Of a stretch of 38,656 nucleotides of DNA, positions 1 through 10,006 are shown piece after piece. Every line of letters starts with the position of its first letter. The stretch's first letter is position 1. Source of the DNA: Neocallimastix lanati (nom. inval.). Taxonomy: Eukaryota; Neocallimastigomycota; Neocallimastigomycetes; Neocallimastigales; Neocallimastigaceae. The stretch spans positions 1 through 38,656 of the forward strand of contig JACVTC010000361.1 of NCBI GenBank assembly GCA_016946835.1. Direction: 5' to 3'. The position numbers were made by a program, and so were the translations under genes. Below the pieces are notes generated by a model, which saw nothing but the letters and a program-made list of their open reading frames with translations, made no database searches and was not told the origin of the DNA.

Positions 1-146
1 ATGTTTTATTTTATATTGAAAAATATTTTATTTTATTAAAAACCTTTATATTAGAATAGTATTTTTATTTTTATTTGAATATTTTAACAGATTGTAATAA
101 AAATTTTAGCCAATTAAATAAATTCTTATTAGTAATATTTTAGATA

Positions 147-200
<54 letters not shown>

Positions 201-502
201 TATTAATATTATAAATGTATTTTATTTATATTGTTATAATTAAATTTTATATAATTGATTATAAAAATCAATTTAAATTTAATAGTTTTTATATATAAAA
301 AAAAAATAATAATAAAATGTAATTTAGTGGCAAGAACAACTTTTATGCCTTGAAAAAAAAGTATAAATAGTTGTAAATTTTGCTACTAATTTTTAAATAT
401 CATCAAATAAAATCAAATAAATTTATAAATAAAATAATAAATAAATAAATAAAATTTGTGTTTCCTTACTTTATTTTTATTTAATTCTCTAAAACCTTAA
501 CA
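1..502 (+). repeat. E1 5' LTR, 3' portion only
   Basis: This matches 7152-7660 with small indels. It ends in CA at 502, six bases before the primer site. It has a run of about 45 A (152-196), a TATAAATA box at 362-369 and many AATAAA-like polyadenylation hexamers at about 400-460, so the U3/R and R/U5 borders probably lie between 390 and 470. The 5' part of U3 is missing because the window begins inside the LTR. Confidence 0.93.
362..369 (+). promoter_or_regulatory. E1 LTR TATA box
   Basis: TATAAATA lies about 130 bases before the LTR end and is repeated at 7514-7521 in the 3' LTR. It is the only good TATA match that is followed closely by AATAAA signals, as expected for the U3/R boundary. 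Confidence 0.5.
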
Positions 503-508
503 TTTATA

Positions 509-525
509 TGGTGGAGATATCGGGG
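509..525 (+). promoter_or_regulatory. E1 tRNA primer-binding site
   Basis: TGGTGGAGATATCGGGG starts six bases after the LTR. TGG would pair with a tRNA CCA end, followed by a discriminator A and a tRNA whose 5' acceptor strand reads GGAGATA. I cannot name the tRNA. The first nine bases are shared with E2, E3 and E4. Confidence 0.7.
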
Positions 526-1195
526 AATTAAATAGAAATAATAGTAAATAACATAGATTTTTTTTAATTTTTTTTTTATTTTATATTGATAAACACGTAA
601 GTCGTTAATCCTTTGATTAACCCATGCGCTTGTTTGATATATATATATAAAAAAAATTTTTTTCTTAATAAGTAAAATTAAGATTCTAAAAAAACAAATT
701 TTGTAAAATTATAACAAGGAGCGGATAGAGCTCATACACAGTGTAATTCTCAGATAAGCAACAAATTAACTCTATTCATAGTAGGTTATTGAATAGTAGT
801 TAATTTGGAGATTAATTGGAAAGTAGACGAAGGTATTTGGTTACCGACCCGGTATATAATAGTTCAACCTTCAACGTTTCAACACACGAAGGTGCGGGTA
901 CTTTCCAAGCACTGGCGAATAAGGAGCTTACGTCACCGAAGGCGTAAGATTGTTTTTTTATATAATTTTTTTTTACTTTTCTTTGTGCTAGTTATAAGGC
1001 ACTTTATTATATAAAGTATCAGACTTTGGCTAACTTCGCCATTTAAATTTTTTTTATTTTTTTTTATTACTGGTACTTTATTTGTTATATAATTCCTGTA
1101 ATAGAATCTTAATTTACTTTGAAAATATTGTGTTTTTAGTTAATTTTTATTAGTTAATAAAAATATTATTGAATACTTTTAAAATTTTTTTATTC
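526..1195 (+). other. E1 leader, structured first part (no gene)
   Basis: This is non-coding leader between the primer site and the domain shared with E2. AT-rich filler surrounds a less AT-rich island at about 715-950 with nested complementary arms: 725-730/770-775 (ATAGAG/CTCTAT), 818-825/899-906 (GGAAAGTA/TACTTTCC), inside it 829-834/867-872 (GAAGGT/ACCTTC) and 842-845/851-854, and a separate hairpin 927-932/943-948 (CTTACG/CGTAAG). E2 has no counterpart between its primer site and the shared domain. Function unknown. Confidence 0.5.
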
Positions 1196-1355
1196 CGTAC
1201 ATAGATTATCGGATTAAGTTTATCCTACATAGTAATTGGGCTAGTGGGCTCTGAACTGCTATATTTTATATTGAATATAGTAATCGTGGCACACGCGTGG
1301 CATGACACCATTAGGTAAGCTGCACGTCAGACAGTGTGTACTATCAGATTGTACG
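1196..1355 (+). ncRNA. Conserved leader RNA domain (E1 copy)
   Basis: About 160 nt align with 9554-9716 of E2. The single-stranded segments are nearly identical (for example TAATTGGGCTAGT, GCTGCACGTCAGACAG, ACTATCAGATT), while the paired parts change together. Stems seen here: closing CGTACA 1196-1201 with TGTACG 1350-1355; GCTATATT 1258-1265 with AATATAGT 1274-1281; CACAC 1290-1294 with GTGTG 1334-1338. It acts as part of the genomic and messenger RNA leader. Role unknown: packaging, dimerisation or translation control are possible. Confidence 0.7.
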
Positions 1356-1524
1356 ACAATAAAGATTATTTTTTTGTATTTAATAATTATAATTAATTAA
1401 TAATTTTATTAGCTATAACAATACAATATTTATCGTTTAAAAAGAAAAATTTTTGAAAGGTGAAAATAATAAATAAAACTTTGCTTCTAAATTTATTACT
1501 ACAAATATACTAAATACAAAATTC

Positions 1525-1712
1525 AAGTGGTCGATAAAGATTTCGAGCTTGAAAAATATTCTATTAAGTTGTCGATAAAGATTTCGAACTTAAAATTATT
1601 CTATTAAGTTGTCGATAAAGATTTCGAACTTAAAATTATTCTTAAAAAAGTAGTCGAAAAGAACCTCGTGCTTTATAATTTCTACTAAGTTGTCGATAAG
1701 GATTTCGAGCTT
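1525..1712 (+). repeat. E1 leader array of five 26-nt hairpins
   Basis: Five units of exactly 26 nt lie at 1525-1550, 1566-1591, 1606-1631, 1648-1673 and 1687-1712, spaced about 40 nt apart. Each begins AAG, ends CTT and contains a TCGA (or CGA) that pairs with a later TCGA (or TCG) around a loop like TAAAGAT. Unit 4 changes the loop but keeps the pairing. The array ends about 180 nt before gag, so it is in a good position for a Gag-binding packaging signal (inference). Confidence 0.75.
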
Positions 1713-1893
1713 ATACTTACTAAAGAAAGCAAATAAAATTATTATTTTCAAAATTACTAAGATATATTGTTTTAAAATTTGATTCGATATTAAATTACTT
1801 GTTAAATTATATTTTTAAAGTTGGACTTTCAAATTTATTCGTATTTAATAACCTCGTTAATTTACAATAAAAAAATTATTAACTAAAAACGAA

Positions 1894-2798
1894 ATGTCTA
1901 CTAAAAGTACTTTAAGTTTTAAAGAATTAAAGAAGAATTACGAGACATAGTGAAGCTTAGCAAGGACAATTTAGATATAAAGTCCTGGGCTACTGAATTA
2001 AAACTTTGGATCAAGATACAAGGTATCACAGATCCGGAAACAATATTTAATGCTTGTTTACTTACCAGCTCTGGTGAAGTACAACGCGTTATTGAAGATT
2101 TGGGAGAAGATAGTGATGATGAAAGTGATGATTCATCAGATGAAGAAGAAGATGATGAAGAAGAAAATGTTGATGATGATAAATTTCCTTCTCTTGAAAA
2201 AATTATTTCAAGTCTTGAAAATTTTTACGGTATTAAAGAAGACCAAAATTTACTTCTTAAAGAACTTCGTGCAATGCGAATTAAAAGAAACGAAAAGATT
2301 AAAGACTTTAATGTAAGATATAGAACTTTGTACACTAAACTTGATAAAAAGAGAAGAAAGCGCATTGGTGTACTAGATTATATTGACTCTATTCAAATAA
2401 TTATGAAGCCTGGAAGAAATTATCCCTTAAAGATGATATAAGTATGGAGAAAGCTTTCAAAATTGCCGGAGAAAGTAGATAGACTTTCTGTAAGGAACAA
2501 TAATATTAATACCTATAATGTTAATAATTCCCAGCATAATCAAAATAATCAAAACAGTACTACTTCAAGACTTTATCCTAAAAGAAGAAACGAAACTTTC
2601 CAAACAAGTCAAACAAATAATAAACTGAAACCTCAAGATATTATAGAAGAATCAACCCAGAAAATGAGAAATTTATCTGTTAAAACTTGCTTCTTCTGTA
2701 AGGAAGAAGGTCATTACTCATACTATTGCCCTCAATTAAATAAGATTATGGAAAAAAATAAAAAAGAAATATATTCCAAAAAGTCTTTAAACTTCTAA
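1894..2798 (+). pseudogene. gag: E1 gag, frameshifted (capsid-nucleocapsid)
   Basis: The protein is a Gag-type structural polyprotein that would build the virus-like particle. The start ATG at 1894 is chosen because the residues after it (FKELKK) match the E2 Gag start. The frame is lost near 1935 by one base, resumes in the frame open over 1950-2441, breaks again near 2396-2400, and returns to the same frame by about 2463. Seen in the pieces: an acidic Asp/Glu-Ser stretch, a basic RIKRNEKIKDF segment, and one zinc knuckle CFFCKEEGHYSYYC (CX2CX4HX4C) near the end. It stops at 2796-2798 just after the slippery site. At least three indels make it non-functional unless they are sequencing errors in A-rich runs. 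Confidence 0.85.
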
Positions 2799-2837
2799 AT
2801 GGGAGCAGAAGCACTCCAATGACAAAACAATAGCTTC
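2786..2837 (+). promoter_or_regulatory. E1 -1 frameshift signal with pseudoknot
   Basis: The slippery heptamer T-TTA-AAC (2786-2792) is in gag phase two codons before the gag stop. An 8-nt spacer follows, then stem 1 GGAG 2802-2805 with CTCC 2814-2817 around loop CAGAAGCA. Loop bases GAAGC (2808-2812) pair with GCTTC (2833-2837) 15 nt downstream. Pol continues in the -1 frame, though one base is missing before 2831 in this copy. Confidence 0.78.
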
Positions 2838-5800
2838 ATTAAATAATTTACAAAATAATACTTTTACCAAGAATACCCCAATTGATAATAATTCCTTTAA
2901 TAAAGAATCTGAAGAATCTGATTTTAGTGACACAACTGAAAGTGAGGATAATATCATTATAAATGCTATAAAAAGAAAAATGAATGATAATAACAGCGAA
3001 AAGGAAGAAAATAATTCCAAGAAAGTACATAAAAGTTTAAAAGATAATCCACGTCCTTTCGCAACTCCTGCTTTAAGAAAGAAGAAAGAAAATGAGCTAC
3101 ATAATAAACCAAATAAAGTTTATAAAAATCAAATACTTCCTTCAATTTTAACTCAACCAAATATTAACAAAGAAAACAAAAAGAAAAGGAATTAAGAAAT
3201 ATAACAAGAGTAAGAGAAAGTAAAGAAGAAAACAACAATTATTCATCAAAAGGAAAGAAAAAAGTTGAATCTGAAGATATACTTGTAATCGATAATGAAA
3301 TAGAAGATATAGAAATGAATAAAGATAATCAACAAAATAAAACTAATACTTTGGAAAAATTAATTTCAACAAAAACTAAAGAAACTAATAATGAAAATAC
3401 TCAGTTAGTAAAAAGGAATATCAAAATGATGAATAATAAAGAACCTTACAATATTATGGATGATTTAAATAATCTTAAATCCAGTATTACGATAGGTCAA
3501 CTCTTGAATGCATGTCCGAAAATTCGTTCACAATTAACTCAAGGTTTAAAGTTAGAAAAATCTAAAATAATTGGAACTGTAGACAATGTAATAGCACGAA
3601 CTTTATTAGTGAATAACTATGATCATAGCTACATAAGTAAAAGTAATGAAGTAGCCGAAGAAGACTTAGCAATGGTTGATGCAAGTGTTGACGGAGTACT
3701 AGGAAAACTTTTAATTGATTCTTGTAGTAACCTAAGCATCGTTACTAAGCAGTATTTTGATAAATTACCTGGTGAATATGAAACAGTTGGAAAAAGTCGT
3801 GGAAGAATCCAACTAGCAACACAAGATGAAGAATACTCGGAAGGAATTATTGTTCAATTACCAGTAAAAATTAATAATTATGAATTTAATGCGGACTTTA
3901 GAATTATTGAGAAAGAAGACTCATTTTATGATATGTTAATAAACTTTAAAACTCAAATCGATCATTGTTTATTTATTCATCCGACCTTAAACAGTTTATG
4001 TAAACTTTTGTCAGAAAGTGAATACGAAGAAATAGCTAAAATAAATAATCAATATTATGATGAAGAAAGTATAATTTGCACTATTAGAAAAGTTAAAGAA
4101 ACGAATAATGAAAAGGAAATTATAAAGGAATTAACTCCAATGGAATTTATTGAGAGTGATGAATTTTTAAGTACCTTAAATAAAGATTATAAAGAACAAA
4201 TTATTAAAATTCTCAAAGAAATGATTGACATAGTTGCCACTTCAACAGAAGAACTAACTCCTTCTAAACTTTCACCACATAAGATCCGTTTGAAAGCAAA
4301 TGCAAAGCCAGTAAAATTAAGAAGTTATAGGTTAACTAAATTAAAATCAGATATCTTAAAAGAAGAACTTACAAAGCTTATTAAGAAAGGATTGATAGAA
4401 CCATCCTGTTCAGAATGGTCATCTCCAGTAGTACTCATTCTAAAACACAATGGAAAGTGGCGCTTGTGTATTGACTACCGAAAAGTCAATGATATGACAG
4501 AAAAAGATTCTTATTCAGTTCCATATATAGATGAAATTTTTGATAGTCTCGGAGGATCTAAAATATTTACAACTCTTGATTTATTTTCTGGTTTTCACCA
4601 AATCTTAATGGATGAAGAAAGCGTTGAAGTAACCACTTTCACTACTAAGTTTGGAAATTATCAATTTAAGGTTATGCCTTTTGGACTTACTGGAGCTCCC
4701 TCAACCTTCCAAAGAGAAATGAATAAAATTTTATTCCCTTTTATGGTGAATTTGTTTATGTATTTATTGATGATGTTTTGATCTATTCAAAAAGTATCGA
4801 AGAACATTTAATTCATATTAAACAAGTATTAGAAGTATTTAAAGAAAACAAGTTAAAAATTAATATTGAAAAGTGCCATTTTCTTCAAACTGAAGTTGAT
4901 GTATTAGGTCACAAACTTACTACTAAAGGATTAAGTCCCATGGAAAGTAAAATAACAGCTATTAAGAAGTGGGAAGCCCCTTCATCAATTCATGAATTAA
5001 GATCATTTCTAGGAGCAATAGGGTATTATCGTGACTTTATCCCTAAATATGCTCAAATTACCTCACCTTTATGTAAATTATTGAAAAAGAATACTAAATA
5101 TGAATGGAATAAAGAACAACAAGAAAGCTTTGAACTCCTAAAAGAAAAATTAATCAATGCACCTATTCTAAAATTTCCGTCATTTGACAAACCTTTTATC
5201 ATTAGAACTGATGCTTCGTATAATGGAATTGGTGGAGTTCTTTTACAAAAAGAAGAAGAAACCGGTAAGGAGCATCCAATACACTTTATAAGTAGAAGTT
5301 TGAAGAAAACTGAAAAGAATTATGGTATCACAGATTTGGAAGGAACAGCTTTATTTTACTGTATGACTAAATTTAAATCTTATATTGAAGGAAATCCATT
5401 ACCTACAACTATTTACACAGATCATAAACCATTAGTTGGTTTATTTAAGAATAAAGAACCTTTGAATGCAAGGCAAACAAGATGGTGTCTAACCGCTAGT
5501 ATGCTTGGAATTAATATAAAATATGAATCAGGCAAAAAGAATGTGTTAGCTGATGCTCTTTCAAGAATGAAAAGTAAGGAAGAGAGAAAGATATTATTAA
5601 CAAAAATTACTAATGGAAATAATGAAGAATTATTATCTAAGGTTATAAAGGAATTTATTAATGAAAAGTTTACTGTTATTGATGGTGAAGATTACTTTAT
5701 CGACAATGGAAATTATAGAAAATTAATAACGGACGAAAATGAAAGGTTTAAATTAATTTTAGAAGCTCATAATATTGGCCACGAAGGATATTACAAAACA

Positions 5801-6793
5801 TATCAAAGACTTAAGAAAAACTTTTATTGGAATCATATGATTAAAGATATCAAAAGAATTGTTAGTAATTGTGAAAAATGCCAATTAAATCGTCCTCAAC
5901 CATATCCAGAACCAACCGAAAACCATCCAACTAAAGTGGAGGGTCCCTTTGTGCATTTAGGATTAGATATTATAGGACCGTTACCAAAAACAAGAAATAA
6001 TAATCAATATATTATAGTAACTGTTGATTACTTTACCAAATGGGTTGAAGCCGAACCCACTGAAAACATAACTTCCTCTGATATAATTAAATTTTTAATA
6101 AACGTTTTTGCAAGACATGGTGTGCCTCAAGTTATTACTACAGATAATGGAGTCCAATTCACTTCTGATATGACTAAAATCTTTCTTGATCTTTATGATG
6201 TTTATGTAAAATTCATAGCTACCTATCACCCTGAATCCAATGGTCTCACTGAAAACCGAAATAAAGAAATTGGAAAATTACTTCGTTTATTAGGAAGGAA
6301 AAATCAAGATTGGGATGAAGTTTTACCTTCTGCTTTATGGGCACTTCGAACTACCAAAAACACAGCTACCGGACATTCTAGTTTTGAATTAGTATATGGA
6401 AGAGAAGACCAACAGCCTTATGATATAGCCATAAGAACAATTGAAAATGCAGGTAAATCGTATGATGAAATTTTAATGGAAGAATTTGTTCGTCATTATC
6501 AATGGACTAGAGAAGCATGCGAAAATGTGAAGAATGCTAACAAGTATTGGGCAACAAGACGAGAAGAACAAATAAGTATGAAAAAAGGAAAAGAATTAAA
6601 AGCTGGTGATCTTGTTCTTGTTAGAAACTTTAGCCGCACTAAGCTAAAACCATATTACAATGGACCATTTAAAATTTTAAAAATTCAATTCAACACGGCA
6701 ACCTTAATCGATCAGAAAACTGGGAAACAACTCGATAGGAATGTTCATTTTAAAAATTTAGTAAAGTTTAACTCCGCTTACAGAGAAGCTTGA
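2792..6793 (+). pseudogene. pol: E1 pol, frameshifted (PR-RT-RNase H-integrase)
   Basis: This is a Ty3/gypsy Pol in three frames: pieces at 2980-3195, 3315-4781 and 4778-6793. Domains in order: an N-terminal region with the KSLKDNP and PSILTQPNI motifs shared with E2; aspartic protease with LIDSCSN in place of the usual D-S/T-G; reverse transcriptase, whose frame breaks by one base just before the catalytic FIDD codons (about 4743-4780); RNase H with TDAS, LEGTA, TDHKP and ADALSR; integrase with an HHCC zinc finger, LGLDIIGPL, TTDNGVQ and TENRN, and a GPF-type end (YYNGPFKIL). No chromodomain follows. The gene ends 18 bases before the 3' LTR. Not functional as read. Confidence 0.9.
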
Positions 6794-6799
6794 GTCTTC

Positions 6800-6811
6800 G
6801 TCGGGGCATCT
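6800..6811 (+). promoter_or_regulatory. E1 polypurine tract
   Basis: GTCGGGGCATCT directly precedes the TG of the 3' LTR and matches GTGGGGGCATCT in E2 and E3. It is the expected primer for plus-strand DNA synthesis, with one base changed in the G run. Confidence 0.7.
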
Positions 6812-7298
6812 TGATAAGAATGTACTAAATAATGCATTCTTAATTAAATCTACGATTTATTTCTAATACATTATGTGTACATTATTATTTTTGTACTTTA
6901 ATAAATTTTTAAATTCAAAGATTAAAAATTAGATCAAAAATTATATTAAACTTTATAATTTTTATATTAAATCTTATATTAATAGTAATATTTTTATATA
7001 TTTAAAACTTATATTAACAATTTTAATAATAAATCTTATTTTTTTATTTTTATATTAATAATGAAAATTTGTATTAATAATATTTTTATATATTGATAAT
7101 TAAAAATTTATATATTATATTTTAACTTTTATTATAAAATTTTATATCGAAATGTTTTATTTTATATTGAAAAATATTTTATTTTATTAAAAACCTTTAT
7201 ATTAGAATAGTATTTTTATTTTTATTTGAATATTTTAACAGATTGTAATAAAAATTTTAGCCAATTAAATAAATTCTTATTAGTAATATTTTAGATAG

Positions 7299-7350
<52 letters not shown>

Positions 7351-7660
7351 TATTAATATTATAAATGTATTTTATTTATATTGTTATAATTAAATTTTAT
7401 ATAATTGATTATAAAAATCAATTTAAATTTAATAGTTTTTATATATAAAAAGAAAAATAATAATAAAATGTAATTTAGTGGCAAGAACAACTTTTATGCC
7501 TTGAAAAAAAAAGTATAAATAGTTGTAAATTTTGCTACTAATTTTTAAATATCATCAAATCAAATAAAATCAAATAAATTTATAAATAAAAATAATAAAT
7601 AAATAAATAAAATTTGTGTTTCCTTACTTTATTTTTATTTAATTCTCTAAAACCTTAACA
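6812..7660 (+). repeat. E1 3' LTR (849 bp)
   Basis: It starts TGATAAG, ends CTTAACA, and its last 509 bases match the window start. Its U3 tip can form a terminal hairpin: AATGTAC and ATAATG near the start pair with CATTAT and GTACATT about 40-60 bases later. It includes a TATA box at 7514-7521 and a run of 43 A at 7304-7346. The next bases are TTG, then the solo LTR. Confidence 0.92.
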
Positions 7661-7868
7661 TTGTGTTACGGAACAAATAAAATAATTAAAATTATATATA
7701 ATTATTAAAGATTAAAAATTATTAATATTAGTGGAATTAAATAATTAATATTAAAATATTAAAATAATTATAAATCTAGTTATAATAAATTAGAAAATGT
7801 ATTAATTATTATCTTTATTTAATATTGTAATACTTAATAATATTTTAATAGTTTATTATATTTTATTA

Positions 7869-8100
7869 TTATATTTTATTATTAAATTTTTATTATTAAA
7901 TTTTTATTATTAAATTTTTATTATTAAATTTTTATTATTAAATTTTTATTATTAAATTTTTATTATTAAATTTTTATTATTAAATTTTTATTATTAAATT
8001 TTTATTATTAAATTTTTATTATTAAATTTTTATTATTAAATTTTATTATTAATTTATTATTAAATTTTTATTATTAAATTTTTATTATTAAATTTTTATT
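7869..8100 (+). repeat. 14-bp minisatellite inside solo LTR
   Basis: About 15 tandem copies of a 14-bp unit, ATTATTAAATTTTT, with one slightly shortened section near 8040-8055. It lies in the U3 part before the TATA box. Likely produced by slippage. Confidence 0.85.
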
Positions 8101-8129
8101 CTAATCCAATCAAATAACTATTCTAAATG

Positions 8130-8138
8130 TATAAAAAG
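8130..8138 (+). promoter_or_regulatory. Solo LTR TATA box
   Basis: TATAAAAAG is followed about 30 bases later by a CT-rich stretch (TTCTCTCTCTTTTTCTT), a plausible start region. If active, it would drive transcription toward E2. Confidence 0.45.
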
Positions 8139-8628
8139 AACAAAGTAGTACAATACTTTAGTTCTCTCTCTTTTTCTTACAACTTTATTATTATATTATT
8201 CTTTTGATATTTTCGAGTTTAAATGATAAATTTAGATAGTTAAATTAAAATAAAATTAGTTTAAATAATTAAATTTAAATAGTTTAAATAATAAATTAGT
8301 ATAGTTTAAATAATAAAGTTAGAATAGATTAAATAATAAAAATAAAATAGTTTATTTTAAATAAAGTTAGAATTAAAAATAATTTAAGTTTTGTATTAAG
8401 TGTTTAAAGGTTTTTAGTGTTTGGTTAATAGTTTTAATAATTATAGTTGTTAGTTAAATTATTTATATTAGGATATATTAATTTTGAATAATTTATTTTA
8501 GTTTAAATTGTTTAGTATTTAGATTTTTAAATTAGAATAATAGATTAGAATAATAGAGTAGAATTTAAAATTTTCTTTAATTATTAGAATATATTATTTT
8601 ATGATAAAAATTCTTCAGTTCTGTACCA

Positions 8629-8632
8629 ATTG
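8629..8632 (+). repeat. ATTG junction, solo LTR / E2
   Basis: Exactly four bases separate the CA end of the solo LTR from the TG start of E2. The same four bases follow E2, so this is E2's target-site duplication. Confidence 0.85.
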
Positions 8633-9472
8633 TGGTAAAGAACGAACATATAATGGATTATTAATTAGAATTTCAACTTACTTTAGAATCCATTATATTA
8701 TTCTTTACTTAATATTACTTTACTATATTTTCTATACTAAAATATTTTCTAAATATATTTATTTTTTTTATATTTTTATTAAAAGTTTCTAAAATATTAT
8801 CAATAATTTTATATTTTTATTATTAATATCAATATCTATAATTTAACCTTAAATTTTATTATTTTATTAAAGTGTTTATTATCAATATTAATATTTTATT
8901 TTTATTTTCAAATATATTATTATATTATTATTATATTGTATCAATATTAAACTTGTATTCTTTTTAGTATTTTATTTTATTTTTAAATTGATTATTTTAT
9001 ATTTTTATTCCCCACAAATAAAATCAAATCTTAATTGATTAATAATAAATATTAAATATATTATAGTTTTTAAATTTATTTTATATAAAATATAAGAATA
9101 TTATATTAACATTCTTGATTAAAATAACTTTATTTTTCTGTAAAATCTTTTTAAATTTTGTTTGTTACTTTTCGTATATATTAAATAATTTAGTTTTAGT
9201 ATATGAAAAATAATATAAAATTATGTAAACAAAATTTATTAAAATAAAAATACTTATGAATTAGTTAATTTAAATTAATATAAAATTTTAAGTAATTAGT
9301 AATAGTAAATATTTTTTTTTAAATATGATAATAAAATGTAGAAAGGCTTTACATATTTATTTTTTTTCAAAAAGTATAAATAAGTGAAGTTTTTCAATAA
9401 TTAAAATGTAGACAGAAAAAATATTAAAAATAAATAATTAAATAAAATTCTAATAAAACCCGAACCATAACA
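8633..9472 (+). repeat. E2 5' LTR (840 bp)
   Basis: Bounded by TGGTAAAG and ACCATAACA and repeated at 16834-17674. The first 76 bases form a strong terminal hairpin: GTAAAGAA 8635-8642 with TTCTTTAC 8701-8708, and ATATAATGGATT 8648-8659 with AATCCATTATAT 8687-8698. A TATAAATA box lies at 9375-9382. The last bases (CCATAA) can pair with TTATGG overlapping the primer site. Confidence 0.95.
9375..9382 (+). promoter_or_regulatory. E2 LTR TATA box
   Basis: TATAAATA lies 90 bases before the LTR end, followed by AATAAA-like hexamers, and is repeated at 17576-17583. The position and sequence match the E1 box. Confidence 0.55.
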
Positions 9473-9479
9473 TACTTTA

Positions 9480-9496
9480 TGGTGGAGATATCGGGG
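9480..9496 (+). promoter_or_regulatory. E2 tRNA primer-binding site
   Basis: TGGTGGAGATATCGGGG begins seven bases after the LTR and is identical to the E1 site, so both use the same primer tRNA. CCCGA in the LTR tail can pair with TCGGG at its end. Confidence 0.72.
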
Positions 9497-9553
9497 AATA
9501 TTAGAAAAATAAAATTTAATATTATTTATTAATTAAATTATTTAACAAAGCCT

Positions 9554-9716
9554 TGGATATAGATTTCCGGGCTAAGTTTAACCTACATAGTAATTGGGCT
9601 AGTAGGCTCTGGACTGCTGTATTTTATATTGAATACAGTAGCCGTGGTACCCGCGTGGCATGACGCCGTGAAGAGGCAAGCTGCACGTCAGACAGGGTAT
9701 ACTATCAGATTATCCA
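9554..9716 (+). ncRNA. Conserved leader RNA domain (E2 copy)
   Basis: Counterpart of 1196-1355. Stems at the aligned places use different bases: closing TGGATA 9554-9559 with TATCCA 9711-9716; CTGTATT about 9617-9623 with AATACAG 9632-9638; TACCC 9648-9652 with GGGTA 9695-9699; plus GCGT/ACGC around GGCATG. The unpaired parts are nearly the same as in E1. Here the domain begins only about 60 nt after the primer site. Confidence 0.72.
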
Positions 9717-9783
9717 TAAGTTTTGTTAAATAATAATAATTAATAATTTAATATTAATATTAATAATAATAAAAATTATAATA

Positions 9784-9828
<45 letters not shown>

Positions 9829-10006
9829 TTGGAAAACTTTAGTTTTTGTAGTAACTTTATTTAATTATAGATTATAAAATAAAAAATAATAATAAAAAAA
9901 AAAAAAAATAATAAAAAGTTAACAAATTTACGAAGTTAATATTCGAGTAAGACAGTGTTAGCTTGCAGGATATTAATTTCATAAACTCTTATTTACAATT
10001 TTGCAA

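Larger units (their letters stand above)
1..7660 (+). mobile_element. E1: Ty3/gypsy LTR retrotransposon, 5' end cut by window, degenerate
   Basis: The first 502 bases repeat bases 7152-7660, and they flank a primer site, leader, gag, pol and polypurine tract in the usual order. About 340 bases of the 5' LTR lie outside the window. Gag and pol carry several frame-breaking indels, so this copy is not autonomous. Its pol is close to that of E2 (same lineage). The LTR copies differ at several sites, including the poly(A) length near 152-196 versus 7304-7346, so it is probably older than E2 and E3. Confidence 0.93.
7664..8628 (+). repeat. Solo LTR (about 965 bp)
   Basis: This block starts TGTTACGG and ends TGTACCA, so it is bounded by TG and CA and sits exactly between E1 (spacer TTG) and E2 (spacer ATTG). 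It holds a TATAAAAAG box at 8130-8138 and a TATA-proximal CT-rich stretch, and no coding sequence. The simplest reading is the remnant of a fifth element after LTR-LTR recombination. No second copy is in the window, so identity as an LTR is inferred from ends, position and promoter. Confidence 0.68.

Noticed and set aside
805-1014. 69-codon open frame in E1 leader
   Set aside because: It lies across stems of the structured leader, starts at TTG, and has no recognisable protein features.
1196-1355. Self-cleaving ribozyme or group I intron
   Set aside because: No hammerhead core (CUGAUGA with GAAA) and no clear group I P/Q/R/S segments seen.
1525-1712. CRISPR array (regular short repeats with spacers)
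   Set aside because: Eukaryotic retrotransposon leader, repeats are hairpins, spacers are AT-rich and partly repeated, and no cas genes occur.
8601-8792. 63-codon open frame across the solo LTR / E2 boundary
   Set aside because: It spans the ATTG junction between two elements and reads as AT-rich Ile/Tyr/Phe sequence; a chance frame.
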